Origin: Candidatus Dormiibacterota bacterium
GTDB lineage: Bacteria; Chloroflexota; Dormibacteria; UBA8260; Bog-877
NCBI GenBank assembly: GCA_003164475.1
Contig: PLTL01000074.1
Location: 1 to 23,993 of the forward strand
DNA: 23,993 bases
Reading direction: 5' to 3'
In this document: one piece after another, positions 7,485-15,292 of the stretch
Layout of the letters: each line of letters opens with the position of its first letter
Numbering within the stretch: position 1 is the stretch's first letter
Notes under the pieces: generated by a model
Database searches by the model: none
Seen by the model: the letters and a program-made list of their open reading frames with translations, nothing else
Told to the model about the DNA's origin: nothing
Translations under genes and position numbers: made by a program

Positions 7485-10279
7485 CCGACTCGGAGTTGAT
7501 TGGCCTCGTGGACGCACGGGACTTCCGCACTCTCTTTATCGACGAACTGGGTTGGGGGAACCCGGATCAGCCGGACTTGACAGTAGAGGCGGGTACGACG
7601 CCGTTCACGCTGAGGCAGGTTGCCGGCTACAAGGGCCTCCGGATCTGGCACTGTGCGTGCCTTCCGCCTCGAAAAACCCAGCGCGTCCTCGATGCCCTCG
7701 TTGGCAGAGACAACGCTGAGCGCCTCCTGATCTTCACCGACGACGGGCGCCAAGAGTGGCGCTGGCCACGCAAGGCTCAACTTGGAGGGACGAACGCCAA
7801 GCTTCTCGTCCACCAGCACGTTGCGGGAGAGCCGAATGAGCGGCTCGCCAAACGCCTGCGCGCCATCAGCCTCGATTTTGCCGTTGACCTGTCGCTGGTT
7901 GCGTTGCTGGAACGGATGCGCGATGCGTTCGACGCCGAGGCGGAGACGGCCTCGGTTCAGGCGGCTCGACTCATGGGGACGCTCTTCGCGGAGTTGGAGA
8001 CTGCAGGGGTGCCGGAACGCGAAGCCACCCTTCTCCTCGCACGGTTGCTCTTCCTTCTGTTCGGCGACGACGCCGACATGTGGTCGCCAGGACTATTTCA
8101 ACGGTTCATAGCGAGCAGCACAGCGCCCGAGACACTCCACGCAGACCTCCTCGGCCTGTTTGAGGTATTGGACACCCCGGAGAGTACTCGGAAACTAGCT
8201 GCGGATGACCCCCGGGCTCCCTTTCGCTACATCAATGGGCAGCTCTACTCGGCACCGCTCACGCTGCCCGTCTTGACGGACGCGTTCCGGGAGGCATTGG
8301 TTGAAGCATGTGACTTCGACTGGGGCATCATCTCGCCCGCGATCTTTGGATCGATGTTCCAGACCGTCAAGAGCAAGGAAGCCCGGCGGCACGGCGGGGA
8401 GCACTACACGACCGAAGAGAACATCTTGAAGACTATTCGACCACTGTTTCTTGATGAATTAGCCGGGCGCCTCGAATCGGCGTGGGAGGACAAGGCACAG
8501 CTGACCCGTCTCCACAACGACCTGGGCCGTTTGCGGTTCCTTGACCCGGCGTGTGGATGTGGCAACTTCCTGATTGTCGCCTACCGGGAACTTCGTGCGC
8601 TCGAACTAGAGCTCCTCAAGCAACGGCGAGACCTCGACCTCAGGGACGGGGTGTCATCGCGCGGTGTCAATCGCGCGCAGCTGTCACTTGACGTGACGGC
8701 GAGCATTAAGGTGACGCTCGACCACTTCTACGGCATCGAAATCGACGAATGGCCGGCGAGAATCGCGGAGACGGCCATGCTGCTGGTGGATCACCTCGCC
8801 AACCGGCGAATGACGGAGGAATTTGGCGAGGCTCCTGACCGGTTGCCCATCGCCATCGCTCCCACGATCAGGCATGCCAACGCGCTGGAGTTGGACTGGG
8901 CGCAGTTGATCGCGCCAAGCGAAAGTGTGGTGATCCTGGGCAATCCGCCATTCATTGGCCAGTACACCAAGACGGCGGAGCAGACCGCCGACACGAAGGC
9001 CATTTGGGGCCAGCGCTACAGCGGGTACCTCGACTACGTGACGTGTTGGTACGCGAAAGCCATTGACTACTACGGCGAGTTAGCCAGCCGGTGGGCCTTT
9101 GTCTCTACGAACTCGATCTGTCAGGGCGAGCCTGTCGAGTTCCTTTGGCGGCCGATCCTAGACGCCGGCTGGCGCTGCCGCTTCGCTCACAGATCCTTTC
9201 AGTGGGTTTCTGAAGCGAGTGGCGGGGCCGCTGTACACGTCTCCATCGTCGGCTTCGACAAGGCAAGCAGTCCCAAACCCGTCTTGTGGACCTACGCCGA
9301 GGGCGGGAAGGGCGAGCCAGATGCGGGGATCGTGGCTTGCATTAATCCGTATCTGGTCGATGGTCCCAACGTTCTCATCAGCAGTCGCACGTCGCCTCTG
9401 AATGCCTCATTACCGCCGGTAGAGTATGGGAACAAACCCACCGATGATGGGCAGTTAATGGTCTCATCGGAGGACTACGATGCCCTCGCGGCCGATCCAG
9501 TGGTGAGTAAGTACTTGAGGCGCTTCGTCGGTGCCCGGGAATTGGTCCACGATATTCCGCGGTGGTGTCTGTGGCTGGAAGGCGCCTCGGACGCTGACAT
9601 GGAAGGGAGCGAGATACTGCGCGAGCGGATAAGAGGGGTCGCGACCTTCCGCGCTGCTAGCAAGAAGGCAGCGACCGTCAAGAAGGCGCGAATCCCCCAT
9701 CTATTCGATGAACGTCGGCAGCCGACGACGGAGTACCTGGCCATTCCGCGCCATGTGGGCGAGCAGCGTCACTATTTCACTGCTGCAAGGTACCCCGCCG
9801 CCGTGATCTGCGGCGACGCTAACTTTCTGGCCCCCGACCCTGATGGCTTCCTCCTTGGGATTCTCTCGTCTTCGATGTTCGTCGCCTGGATGCGAGCGAT
9901 AGGTGGACGAATCAAGTCCGATCTCCGCTTCTCCAACACGTTTACCTACAACACGTTTCCTCTGCCCGAGGTGCCCGACCGGCAGCGTGATGAGCTTGTC
10001 CGGGCATCGGCTGAAGTCGTAGCTGCGCGAGCGGCCCATCCTGGGAAGTCGCTAGCCGAGCTCTACGACCCGAGCACCATGCCGTGCGACGTCGTAGCGG
10101 CGCATGACAAGGTGGACGCGGTCATCGATAGGCTCTTCGGCCGGGGAGACCTCACGACGCTACGTGGGCGACAGAAGGCACTCTTCCGGTCATATGCGGT
10201 GCTTAATGGGCGGATGCCCACGCGCACTGAGACGATCACCGAGCAAGTGGGGGAGCTGCCGCTTGGCGATCGGCTGTAG
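7481..10279 (+). CDS. MmeI-like class I N6-adenine DNA methyltransferase
   Basis: A 932-residue protein starting at GTG within the helicase stop. It has SAM-binding motif I DPACGCGNF at 355-363 and catalytic motif IV NPPF at 488-491, the signature of N6-adenine methylases. The surrounding order is that of MmeI/type IIL proteins: a helical spacer (LLARLLFLLFGDDADMW, IFGSMFQ, HYTTEENI), the MTase core, then the target-recognition region (AFVSTNSICQGE, VSIVGF, INPYLVDGPNV, PRWCLWL, KSDLRFSNTFTYNTFP) and a C-terminal helical tail (AHPGKSLAELYDPSTMP). Residues 1-130 form a separate N-terminal domain (LFIDELGWGNP, LLIFTDDGRQEWRW). I see no clear D/E-x-K nuclease motif in it, unlike true MmeI. The likely role is host-DNA methylation that marks self for the neighbouring helicase-nuclease. 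The gene ends 147 nt from the convergent protease gene. Confidence 0.92.
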   Translation: MTDSELIGLVDARDFRTLFIDELGWGNPDQPDLTVEAGTTPFTLRQVAGYKGLRIWHCACLPPRKTQRVLDALVGRDNAERLLIFTDDGRQEWRWPRKAQLGGTNAKLLVHQHVAGEPNERLAKRLRAISLDFAVDLSLVALLERMRDAFDAEAETASVQAARLMGTLFAELETAGVPEREATLLLARLLFLLFGDDADMWSPGLFQRFIASSTAPETLHADLLGLFEVLDTPESTRKLAADDPRAPFRYINGQLYSAPLTLPVLTDAFREALVEACDFDWGIISPAIFGSMFQTVKSKEARRHGGEHYTTEENILKTIRPLFLDELAGRLESAWEDKAQLTRLHNDLGRLRFLDPACGCGNFLIVAYRELRALELELLKQRRDLDLRDGVSSRGVNRAQLSLDVTASIKVTLDHFYGIEIDEWPARIAETAMLLVDHLANRRMTEEFGEAPDRLPIAIAPTIRHANALELDWAQLIAPSESVVILGNPPFIGQYTKTAEQTADTKAIWGQRYSGYLDYVTCWYAKAIDYYGELASRWAFVSTNSICQGEPVEFLWRPILDAGWRCRFAHRSFQWVSEASGGAAVHVSIVGFDKASSPKPVLWTYAEGGKGEPDAGIVACINPYLVDGPNVLISSRTSPLNASLPPVEYGNKPTDDGQLMVSSEDYDALAADPVVSKYLRRFVGARELVHDIPRWCLWLEGASDADMEGSEILRERIRGVATFRAASKKAATVKKARIPHLFDERRQPTTEYLAIPRHVGEQRHYFTAARYPAAVICGDANFLAPDPDGFLLGILSSSMFVAWMRAIGGRIKSDLRFSNTFTYNTFPLPEVPDRQRDELVRASAEVVAARAAHPGKSLAELYDPSTMPCDVVAAHDKVDAVIDRLFGRGDLTTLRGRQKALFRSYAVLNGRMPTRTETITEQVGELPLGDRL

Positions 10280-10299
10280 GGCCATGGTTGGCCACCATG

Positions 10300-10430
10300 T
10301 CACGGGCTGGAGGACCCGTCCTCGGTTCGCAGCTCGTCGATAAGCGCCATGCCGGTGTGACCAGGTCGAGGGCGCGAGCGATCAGCGGGGTCAGGTCGTC
10401 GCTCGGTACTTCGGGGATGGACGTGCTCAC
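10300..10430 (-). pseudogene. Small GTGA-coupled gene after the protease, apparently broken by a 1-nt deletion
   Basis: A GTG at 10430-10428 overlaps the protease stop by 4 nt and opens 26 well-biased codons (MSTSIPEVPSDDLTPL..., ending DLVTP). At about 10351 the good frame jumps: the original frame runs on to a poor Arg/Pro-rich tail ending at 10236 inside the methyltransferase gene. The next frame reads MALIDELRTEDGSSSP and stops at 10302-10300, neatly inside the intergenic space. Inserting one base in the GGCATGG context joins them into a 43-residue acidic protein. No family is recognised. If no base is missing, the alternative is a 64-residue ORF at 10236-10430. Either way the overlap suggests a third cistron of the protease operon. 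It could be a sequencing error rather than true decay. Confidence 0.45.
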
Positions 10431-12973
10431 GTCTCGATCAGCACAGGGACACCGACCTCCATGGCGACCGGCGTCCAGATGTCGACGTTCTGTCCGGGCG
10501 TCTCGATGGAGACGATCAGGCTGTAGCGAGCGCCTGCCTCGCTCCGGTCGCGATCTGGCCTCTCCTTCCACCACCCCGTGACCGGGAAGACCGCGATGGC
10601 ACCCCTCTGCGCCAGGTCAGCGGCGGTGCCGTGCCAGATGTCGGTATGCAACGAACCAGCCACCCGTTGCTCGGGTCCGAAGTACCACTCGGCAGCGTCA
10701 CTGTGGGCCGTAGGGCGGTGCTCCTCCTCGGCAAGCGCCAACTGATTGATGCGCTTGCGAAAGGCGTCGTTCGACTCGGTCGGACGACGGACATCGAAGC
10801 GCAGCCCGTGCGAGGCGTAGCGGTAGCGCCGCTGCCACCCCCGCCGGGCCGGGTTGGGATCGACGAAGTAGGACAGCGTAATACGCAAGCTGACGGGGAC
10901 ACCACCGAGGTCGTCGAGGACGTCGGTCGGCCAGGGAAGGTCGTGGAGGGTCATTTCCCTCATGCGCCCCTGACCATCGAAGGGGCGGATGACATCCTCG
11001 GCGATGAGGGTCAGGGCATCCGTGGCGCTCCGGGTAGCCCGAGCCAGATCGGGCACCCCCATGCCGTACCGGCGGAAGAGCGCGACACGTCCTTGCCGGG
11101 TGGGCTCAGCATCGAAGCGTGCCCGCATCGCCGGGGTCCACTCCGCAGAGTGGACAACGAGCGCTCGGACCGTCTCGGGCCACAGGCTCGGGTACTCAGC
11201 AAGAATCGAGGCCGCCAGGTGGGTACCGCGAGCCGTGGCGGCACTCGTAGCGCACGTCACCGTCAGAAGCCGCGCATCGTTGATCGGCGCTTTGGTCGTG
11301 AGCGACTGGAACGCATACGGTGTGTCGAACGTCGACCCGTTGGGCGAGCGAGCGACGTTTCCCCCTTCGAGCACGACGTCGGGCTTGGCGGGCCACTGCC
11401 GGTGGAATGGCACTGACGTCCGACTGTGAGGGGACAGCTCGCCGTTCGGTGCAAGCGGGGTCCACCCCTCGTATCCAGCCTCGTGGTGGTCGAACGTCAC
11501 GGCCTCCGTGTAGGCACCTATCGTCAGGGCGTTCCACGCCTGCCCTGGGTCTTCGACTGGCTCGAGGTCGCTCCGTTCAAGGTAACCATCCTCAAACGTG
11601 TCGACGTTGCCTGCGGCCAGGAGGAAGAGACGGCGTTCCCTCTCCTCTTCCTCGTCGAGAAAGACCATGCCGTCCTCGGTCACATCGATGCCGAGCCCGG
11701 CGGCCAGCGCGTCCACCGCAGCGGACCAGGAAGTGGGCTGACCCAACATGATGCGCTCCGCCTCGGCGCCCCCCGCCAGATCGCCCTCGGCGCTCACAGC
11801 CATTCCGAATGCCCGCCTGCGGGTCGGCGCCTGTATCTCGACGGTGCTCGTTGCGGTCGCTGTCAGCGCTCCCCACAGGTGAGGCAGGTTCGTCCCCGGA
11901 CGCTGCATGATCTTGACGGATTCGAGACGGTGGCGCAGGTGGATCGGGCCACCCGACACCACGGCCGCACCCACGTCGCCATAGAGGGCAAGCCCCGCCA
12001 TCTCCGTGCCGTGGCCATGCCGAACGTCAAGGCCCCACGTGGGATCGCAGGTATGGCAGTCATCCGGCTGGAGTGACGCACTGAGCAGTGGGTGTGCCTG
12101 ATGGACTCCGGTATCGACGATGCATGCAGCGGGAGCCGTGGGTGCCGCAGGCGTCGTCCTGGCCGCGAGCTGGTCCACCCAATCCGCCTGATCCGCCGCA
12201 GGCTCCAGGGCGATAAACGCCGCTGACTCCTTTGGTCGCCGCAGCTCGGCGACGTCATCAAGGACGTCGACGGCACGGGCGAGTTGGGTCCGTGAAGCCC
12301 GGACGAGAACCACGAGCCGGTCCGAGAACCCAAGAGTCTGCGCCCCGACCTCGGCTCCCGCCGCCTCAGCAAATAGCTTGAGCCGCTCGACCTCGTGCCC
12401 GTCCCGGCGCCGTAACCATACTTCCCACCACACGGCGTCATCGCCCGTGGGGAACTCTGCCCCCGGGTCCGTCCACAACTCTTCTAGCGACGCCAGACCG
12501 ATGGACTGAATGCGGTCGATCAGCCTGTAGTTGTGAGGCGAGTTATTCGTGGACGTCGCGAGGTACGCCTCGATCCGCCCCAGGAAGTACCCAAGTTGTC
12601 CGTCCGGGATGAACACGACCGCCTGCTCGAAGGTTCGGTCATCGACCGTGACCTCGCGCACGGCTCGCAACTCTGGGTGAGCCCTGCCCCGGCGGGGGTC
12701 GAGACTCTCCAAGGCCAAGTCCAGATCGGGAAAGCTCTCGAAGCGGACGTAGATGCCGTCCACCGCACCGGCAACTCGGACGTCTTCGGACTCTCGTCGG
12801 GCGAGCCCTGCGGCTCCTGCCTGCTCCAGCTCCGCTTGAAGCTGGCGCCCATGCTGGCCCCGGTTGGCAGGCGCCGGGATTCCCCTTCCGGGGATCGCCC
12901 GAGGTGGCCTGCGGTAGGGCTCGGGCGCAGCAAGTCCTCGAAGAATGATGTGAAGGCGGTCGCGCTCAGCCAT
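10427..12973 (-). CDS. ietS: Subtilisin-like (S8) serine protease, IetS-like
   Basis: An 848-residue protein with an S8 catalytic set in the expected order: Asp287 in CIVDTGV, His321 in RHGHGTEMAG, the oxyanion Asn456 in LLAAGN, and Ser577 in TCATSAATARGTHLAA. The serine motif is ATSAAT, not the usual GTSxAxP. Residues 1-280 are a long N-terminal region with no signal peptide or membrane segment, so it should act in the cytoplasm. Residues about 640-848 are a C-terminal, probably beta-rich region. It lies 6 nt downstream of an AAA ATPase gene. The pairing of a large cytoplasmic subtilase with a small AAA ATPase is that of IetAS, described on an Agrobacterium Ti plasmid as a toxin-antitoxin pair and later reported as anti-phage (from memory). 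The ATPase is expected to restrain or activate the protease. The symbol rests on architecture and order, not an alignment. Confidence 0.85.
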   Translation of the reverse strand: MAERDRLHIILRGLAAPEPYRRPPRAIPGRGIPAPANRGQHGRQLQAELEQAGAAGLARRESEDVRVAGAVDGIYVRFESFPDLDLALESLDPRRGRAHPELRAVREVTVDDRTFEQAVVFIPDGQLGYFLGRIEAYLATSTNNSPHNYRLIDRIQSIGLASLEELWTDPGAEFPTGDDAVWWEVWLRRRDGHEVERLKLFAEAAGAEVGAQTLGFSDRLVVLVRASRTQLARAVDVLDDVAELRRPKESAAFIALEPAADQADWVDQLAARTTPAAPTAPAACIVDTGVHQAHPLLSASLQPDDCHTCDPTWGLDVRHGHGTEMAGLALYGDVGAAVVSGGPIHLRHRLESVKIMQRPGTNLPHLWGALTATATSTVEIQAPTRRRAFGMAVSAEGDLAGGAEAERIMLGQPTSWSAAVDALAAGLGIDVTEDGMVFLDEEEERERRLFLLAAGNVDTFEDGYLERSDLEPVEDPGQAWNALTIGAYTEAVTFDHHEAGYEGWTPLAPNGELSPHSRTSVPFHRQWPAKPDVVLEGGNVARSPNGSTFDTPYAFQSLTTKAPINDARLLTVTCATSAATARGTHLAASILAEYPSLWPETVRALVVHSAEWTPAMRARFDAEPTRQGRVALFRRYGMGVPDLARATRSATDALTLIAEDVIRPFDGQGRMREMTLHDLPWPTDVLDDLGGVPVSLRITLSYFVDPNPARRGWQRRYRYASHGLRFDVRRPTESNDAFRKRINQLALAEEEHRPTAHSDAAEWYFGPEQRVAGSLHTDIWHGTAADLAQRGAIAVFPVTGWWKERPDRDRSEAGARYSLIVSIETPGQNVDIWTPVAMEVGVPVLIET

Positions 12974-12979
12974 GAGGTG

Positions 12980-13957
12980 CTACCGAGCAGACTCGCCGTG
13001 CCGCTCCCGCAAGGCAGAAACGAGTGCCGCCGTGGCCACGACATCCGCCTTGGTCAGGATCACGTCTTTCGCAGCCTTCTCCGCTGCGAGCGTGATCTCG
13101 GCGTGGCTAAGCCCCTCTGCCGCCTTGGTGACCGACGGCCATGCGATGCGCCCCAGACGAACCGCGGCAAGGCGGTTGCGAATAAGCGCCTTTACAACGT
13201 CTCCCGTCGGTAGCGGGTACTCGATGACGGCGTCGAACCGTCGGAACATCGCCCGGTCGAGAAGCTGTGGGTGGTTGGTGGCAGCGACAAGGAGACTATC
13301 GGACTGGTCCTGCTCCAGGAACTGCAAGAACGAGTTGAGGACCCGCCTGATCTCACCGACGTCATTGCTCCTCGCCCGTTCCCCACCGAGGGCGTCGACC
13401 TCGTCGAAGAGGTAGACGCCGTTGGTTTCCTTGAGAGCGTCGAAGACGAGACGGAGCTTTGCCGCCGTTTCGCCCATGAACTTGGTGATGAGCCCATCGA
13501 GCTGAATGAGGAATAGCGGAAGGTGGAGGTCCCCCGCGAGGGCACTCGCCGTCATCGTCTTGCCCGTCCCTGGCGGGCCGATGAGGAGCAGGCGCCGCAA
13601 TGGCTGGAACCCCTGGCTCCGCAGACGGTCCCGTTGGCGCTGCTCCAGGATCACCCGGTCGAGCCGCTCCCGAACGTGGGGCTCCAGGACCAGGTCCGCC
13701 ATCCGGGTGTCCGGGTAGGAGACCGAGAGCAGTCCGGACAGCTCTCCCCGCGGTTGAGCCACCGGGATGGGACGAGCTGGTCTCGCATCCGATTGCTTAC
13801 GTACCGTGTCAACGAGGTCACGCAGCTCCTGGGCGAACTTGCCCTGGCCGCCGCGCGACGCACGAGCCGCCACCTGCATGGCGACCGAGTAGAACTGACT
13901 GTCATCGCCTTGAGCGTGACTGCGGACGAGTGCCTTGACCTGGTCAGCAGTCGCCAT
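12980..13957 (-). CDS. ietA: AAA+ ATPase, IetA-like partner of the protease
   Basis: A 325-residue single-domain AAA+ ATPase of the classic (FtsH/Vps4-like) type: Walker A GPPGTGKT at 127-134, a pore-loop-like KFMGET segment at 159-164, Walker B VYLFDEVDAL with D185/E186, sensor 1 ATNH with N228, and paired arginines R239/R240 in FRRFD as the arginine finger. Residues 1-75 are a helical N-terminal region that may bind the protease. It is the first gene of a two- or three-gene minus-strand operon, with 6 nt to the next start. The ATG at 13957 gives the usual N-terminus length. The nearest SD-like AGGAGAGG is about 18 nt upstream, further than normal, so the start or translation mode is not certain. 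Its role as antitoxin or regulator of the subtilase is family knowledge. Confidence 0.88.
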   Translation of the reverse strand: MATADQVKALVRSHAQGDDSQFYSVAMQVAARASRGGQGKFAQELRDLVDTVRKQSDARPARPIPVAQPRGELSGLLSVSYPDTRMADLVLEPHVRERLDRVILEQRQRDRLRSQGFQPLRRLLLIGPPGTGKTMTASALAGDLHLPLFLIQLDGLITKFMGETAAKLRLVFDALKETNGVYLFDEVDALGGERARSNDVGEIRRVLNSFLQFLEQDQSDSLLVAATNHPQLLDRAMFRRFDAVIEYPLPTGDVVKALIRNRLAAVRLGRIAWPSVTKAAEGLSHAEITLAAEKAAKDVILTKADVVATAALVSALRERHGESAR

Positions 13958-14089
13958 GGGCGTTCGTTGAGCATGGCCTCTCCTGGCCCGTGACTTGGCT
14001 CGTGGAAGGGCGTGACATCGTCTTCATCATGGCATGACGGCGTGCCCGGCGGAGAGATCAGCGACACGACGCGATCCGTTCGAGCAGGT

Positions 14090-14105
14090 GGCGGGCTTGC
14101 CCGCC
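14090..14105. repeat. GC-rich perfect inverted repeat (7-bp stem, 2-nt centre)
   Basis: GGCGGGC at 14090-14096 and GCCCGCC at 14099-14105 are perfect complements around TT. It is about 130 nt upstream of the IetA-like start. A two-base centre is too tight for an RNA hairpin loop without opening a pair, so a protein-binding palindrome is as likely. No T-run follows on either strand. Confidence 0.4.
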
Positions 14106-14295
14106 CATCGAGACAAGGGCGGGTACTGCCATCCGGCGGCACCACCGTGGCACGATGGCCGGGTGAGCGCATGGAGAGATCACGGCGGCTGAGAGTGGCC
14201 GAGGAACTGGGGTGAAGCCCGACGGAGCAGCCCAGCCGCGACTTGATGGGCTGTGTGCATGGGCCCTGCTGGGACGCCGCTGTTTCGTGCCGAAG

Positions 14296-14319
14296 GCCGC
14301 GACATGCTCCTGTCGCGGC
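14296..14319. promoter_or_regulatory. 9-bp dyad with CGACA-N6-TGTCG core upstream of the YbjN-addB-addA cluster
   Basis: GCCGCGACA (14296-14304) and TGTCGCGGC (14311-14319) are perfect inverted repeats separated by six bases, 54 nt before the ATG at 14374. The same core, CGACA-N6-TGTCG, occurs at 22826-22841 before another gene. Position and symmetry suggest an operator for a dimeric regulator. An RNA hairpin acting as attenuator is possible, but no T-run follows. Confidence 0.45.
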
Positions 14320-14373
14320 GAAGAGCGACACTGGGGATGCCGGGACGAGCGACCACAGGGGCGACGAACGGCG

Positions 14374-15260
14374 ATGAACCGAAGCGACCGGACCGGACTG
14401 TACCAGAGCCTACTCACCACCTTCCTCTCTCGCGCCAGGGAGAGGGGCTACATCGTCGTCGGCGCCCTCGGGCGGGCGGACGCATACGTCCAGTTCAAGG
14501 TCCACGGCGACCAGATCTATGGCGAGGTGGGCTCGCGCCAGTGGTCGGAGCCCGAACGGCCGCTTCCGCCGGCTGCGATCGAGGCTCTCGGTCGCCTCGG
14601 TTTCGTCGGCGGCGGGCCTGAGCGCAACTTCGCCAAGGACGGACTTTCCCGCTCCGCCACCAAGCTCGCCAAGCTCACCGACGCGTTGCTGCGCGCCGCC
14701 TACGATCTCGACGAGGCCTTCTCGCCGGTGGTGCACGAGATCCATCTGAACGACATCACCCCGCCGCGGGCGGAGCCGTTCACTCGCGACATGATCGCGG
14801 TCCACCTGCGCGACCACGGCACCCACTTCCTCCGCGACGAGGAGGGCGACTTCCGGGCGGAGCTCAACCTTCCCGACGGCGGCGGCCGGATCGTGGTGTG
14901 GTTCGTGGCCGAGGGGAAGGACGGCATGATCTACCACCTCCACGCGACCCCGCCGGAGCGCCAGGGCTGCTCGACGCGCGGGGAGGCGCTGGAGCGCTGC
15001 AACGCGTGGAACCGGCAGCACCGCTGGCGCAAGGCGTGGGTCGTGGATGGGGAGGAGCCCACCTGGCGCATAGTCCTGGGTGCCGACTCGACCTCTCGCC
15101 GGGCATCACCCGCAGCCTTTTCGACACCTTCACGGAGCGGACCGTGGGCTCCATGATCGAGTTCTGGAGCTCGGTCGTCTCGGAAGGTGGTGCCACGGAC
15201 GGAGCCGGGGATGAGCAGCCCAGCCACCGCCATGGCACGGACCACGGCTCCGAGCCGTAG
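14374..15260 (+). pseudogene. TY-Chap/YbjN-like protein, frameshifted near 15088
   Basis: The ATG at 14374 opens a 260-codon frame to 15156, but family-like sequence leaves that frame at codon 238 (GAD, ending 15087). After it the original frame reads Ser/Arg/Pro-rich noise, whereas the next frame reads DLSPGITRSLFDTFTERTVG and SMIEFWSSVVSEGG and stops at 15258-15260. One inserted base after 15087 (for example GAC-CTC-GAC) gives a continuous 295-residue protein. It has two related parts: residues about 1-115 (LYQSLLTTFLSRARERGY, YGEVGSRQW) and about 130-295 (FHLRDEEGDFRAEL-like start, the WFVAEGKDGMIYHL core, AWVVDGEEPTW), the pattern of YbjN/type III chaperone-like peptide-binding domains. 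The function of such proteins is poorly known. It precedes addB by 32 nt and may be co-transcribed. A sequencing error is at least as likely as real loss. Confidence 0.75.
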
Positions 15261-15292
15261 AGTTCGCGCCATGGTCCGCCAGGTCAGCTGAG

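Larger units (their letters stand above)
13958..14373. other. Divergent intergenic region with two hairpins (416 nt)
   Basis: It lies between the leftward IetA-like gene and the rightward YbjN-like gene. No coding frame is convincing: an in-frame GTG at 14212 would lengthen the YbjN-like protein by 54 residues rich in Cys, Arg and Gly that do not look like the family. It holds a GGCGGGC-TT-GCCCGCC hairpin (14090-14105) and a 9-bp dyad (14296-14319). This is the likely right border of the defence island, since the genes to the right are housekeeping and have stronger G/C bias at third codon positions. Confidence 0.5.

Noticed and set aside
4221..10279. Calling the helicase and methyltransferase a DISARM locus
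   Set aside because: DrmA, DrmB and DrmC are absent, and the helicase carries a fused PLD domain. The similarity is only in protein types.
10283..10299. CATGGT-N5-ACCATG hairpin between the MTase and protease genes as terminator
   Set aside because: The stem is only six pairs, not GC-rich, and has no T-run on either strand. It may still help termination but cannot be called.
304..14205. TGGCCGAGGA at 304-313 and 14196-14205 as possible attachment-site repeats of the island
   Set aside because: Only ten exact bases in GC-rich sequence, and the left copy sits at the start of a gene without any integrase or tRNA nearby. Chance is a sufficient explanation.
14012..14215. A 67-codon plus-strand frame before the YbjN-like gene
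   Set aside because: Ser/Arg/Gly-rich composition, no ribosome-binding site and no recognisable pattern. It overlaps the regulatory-looking gap.
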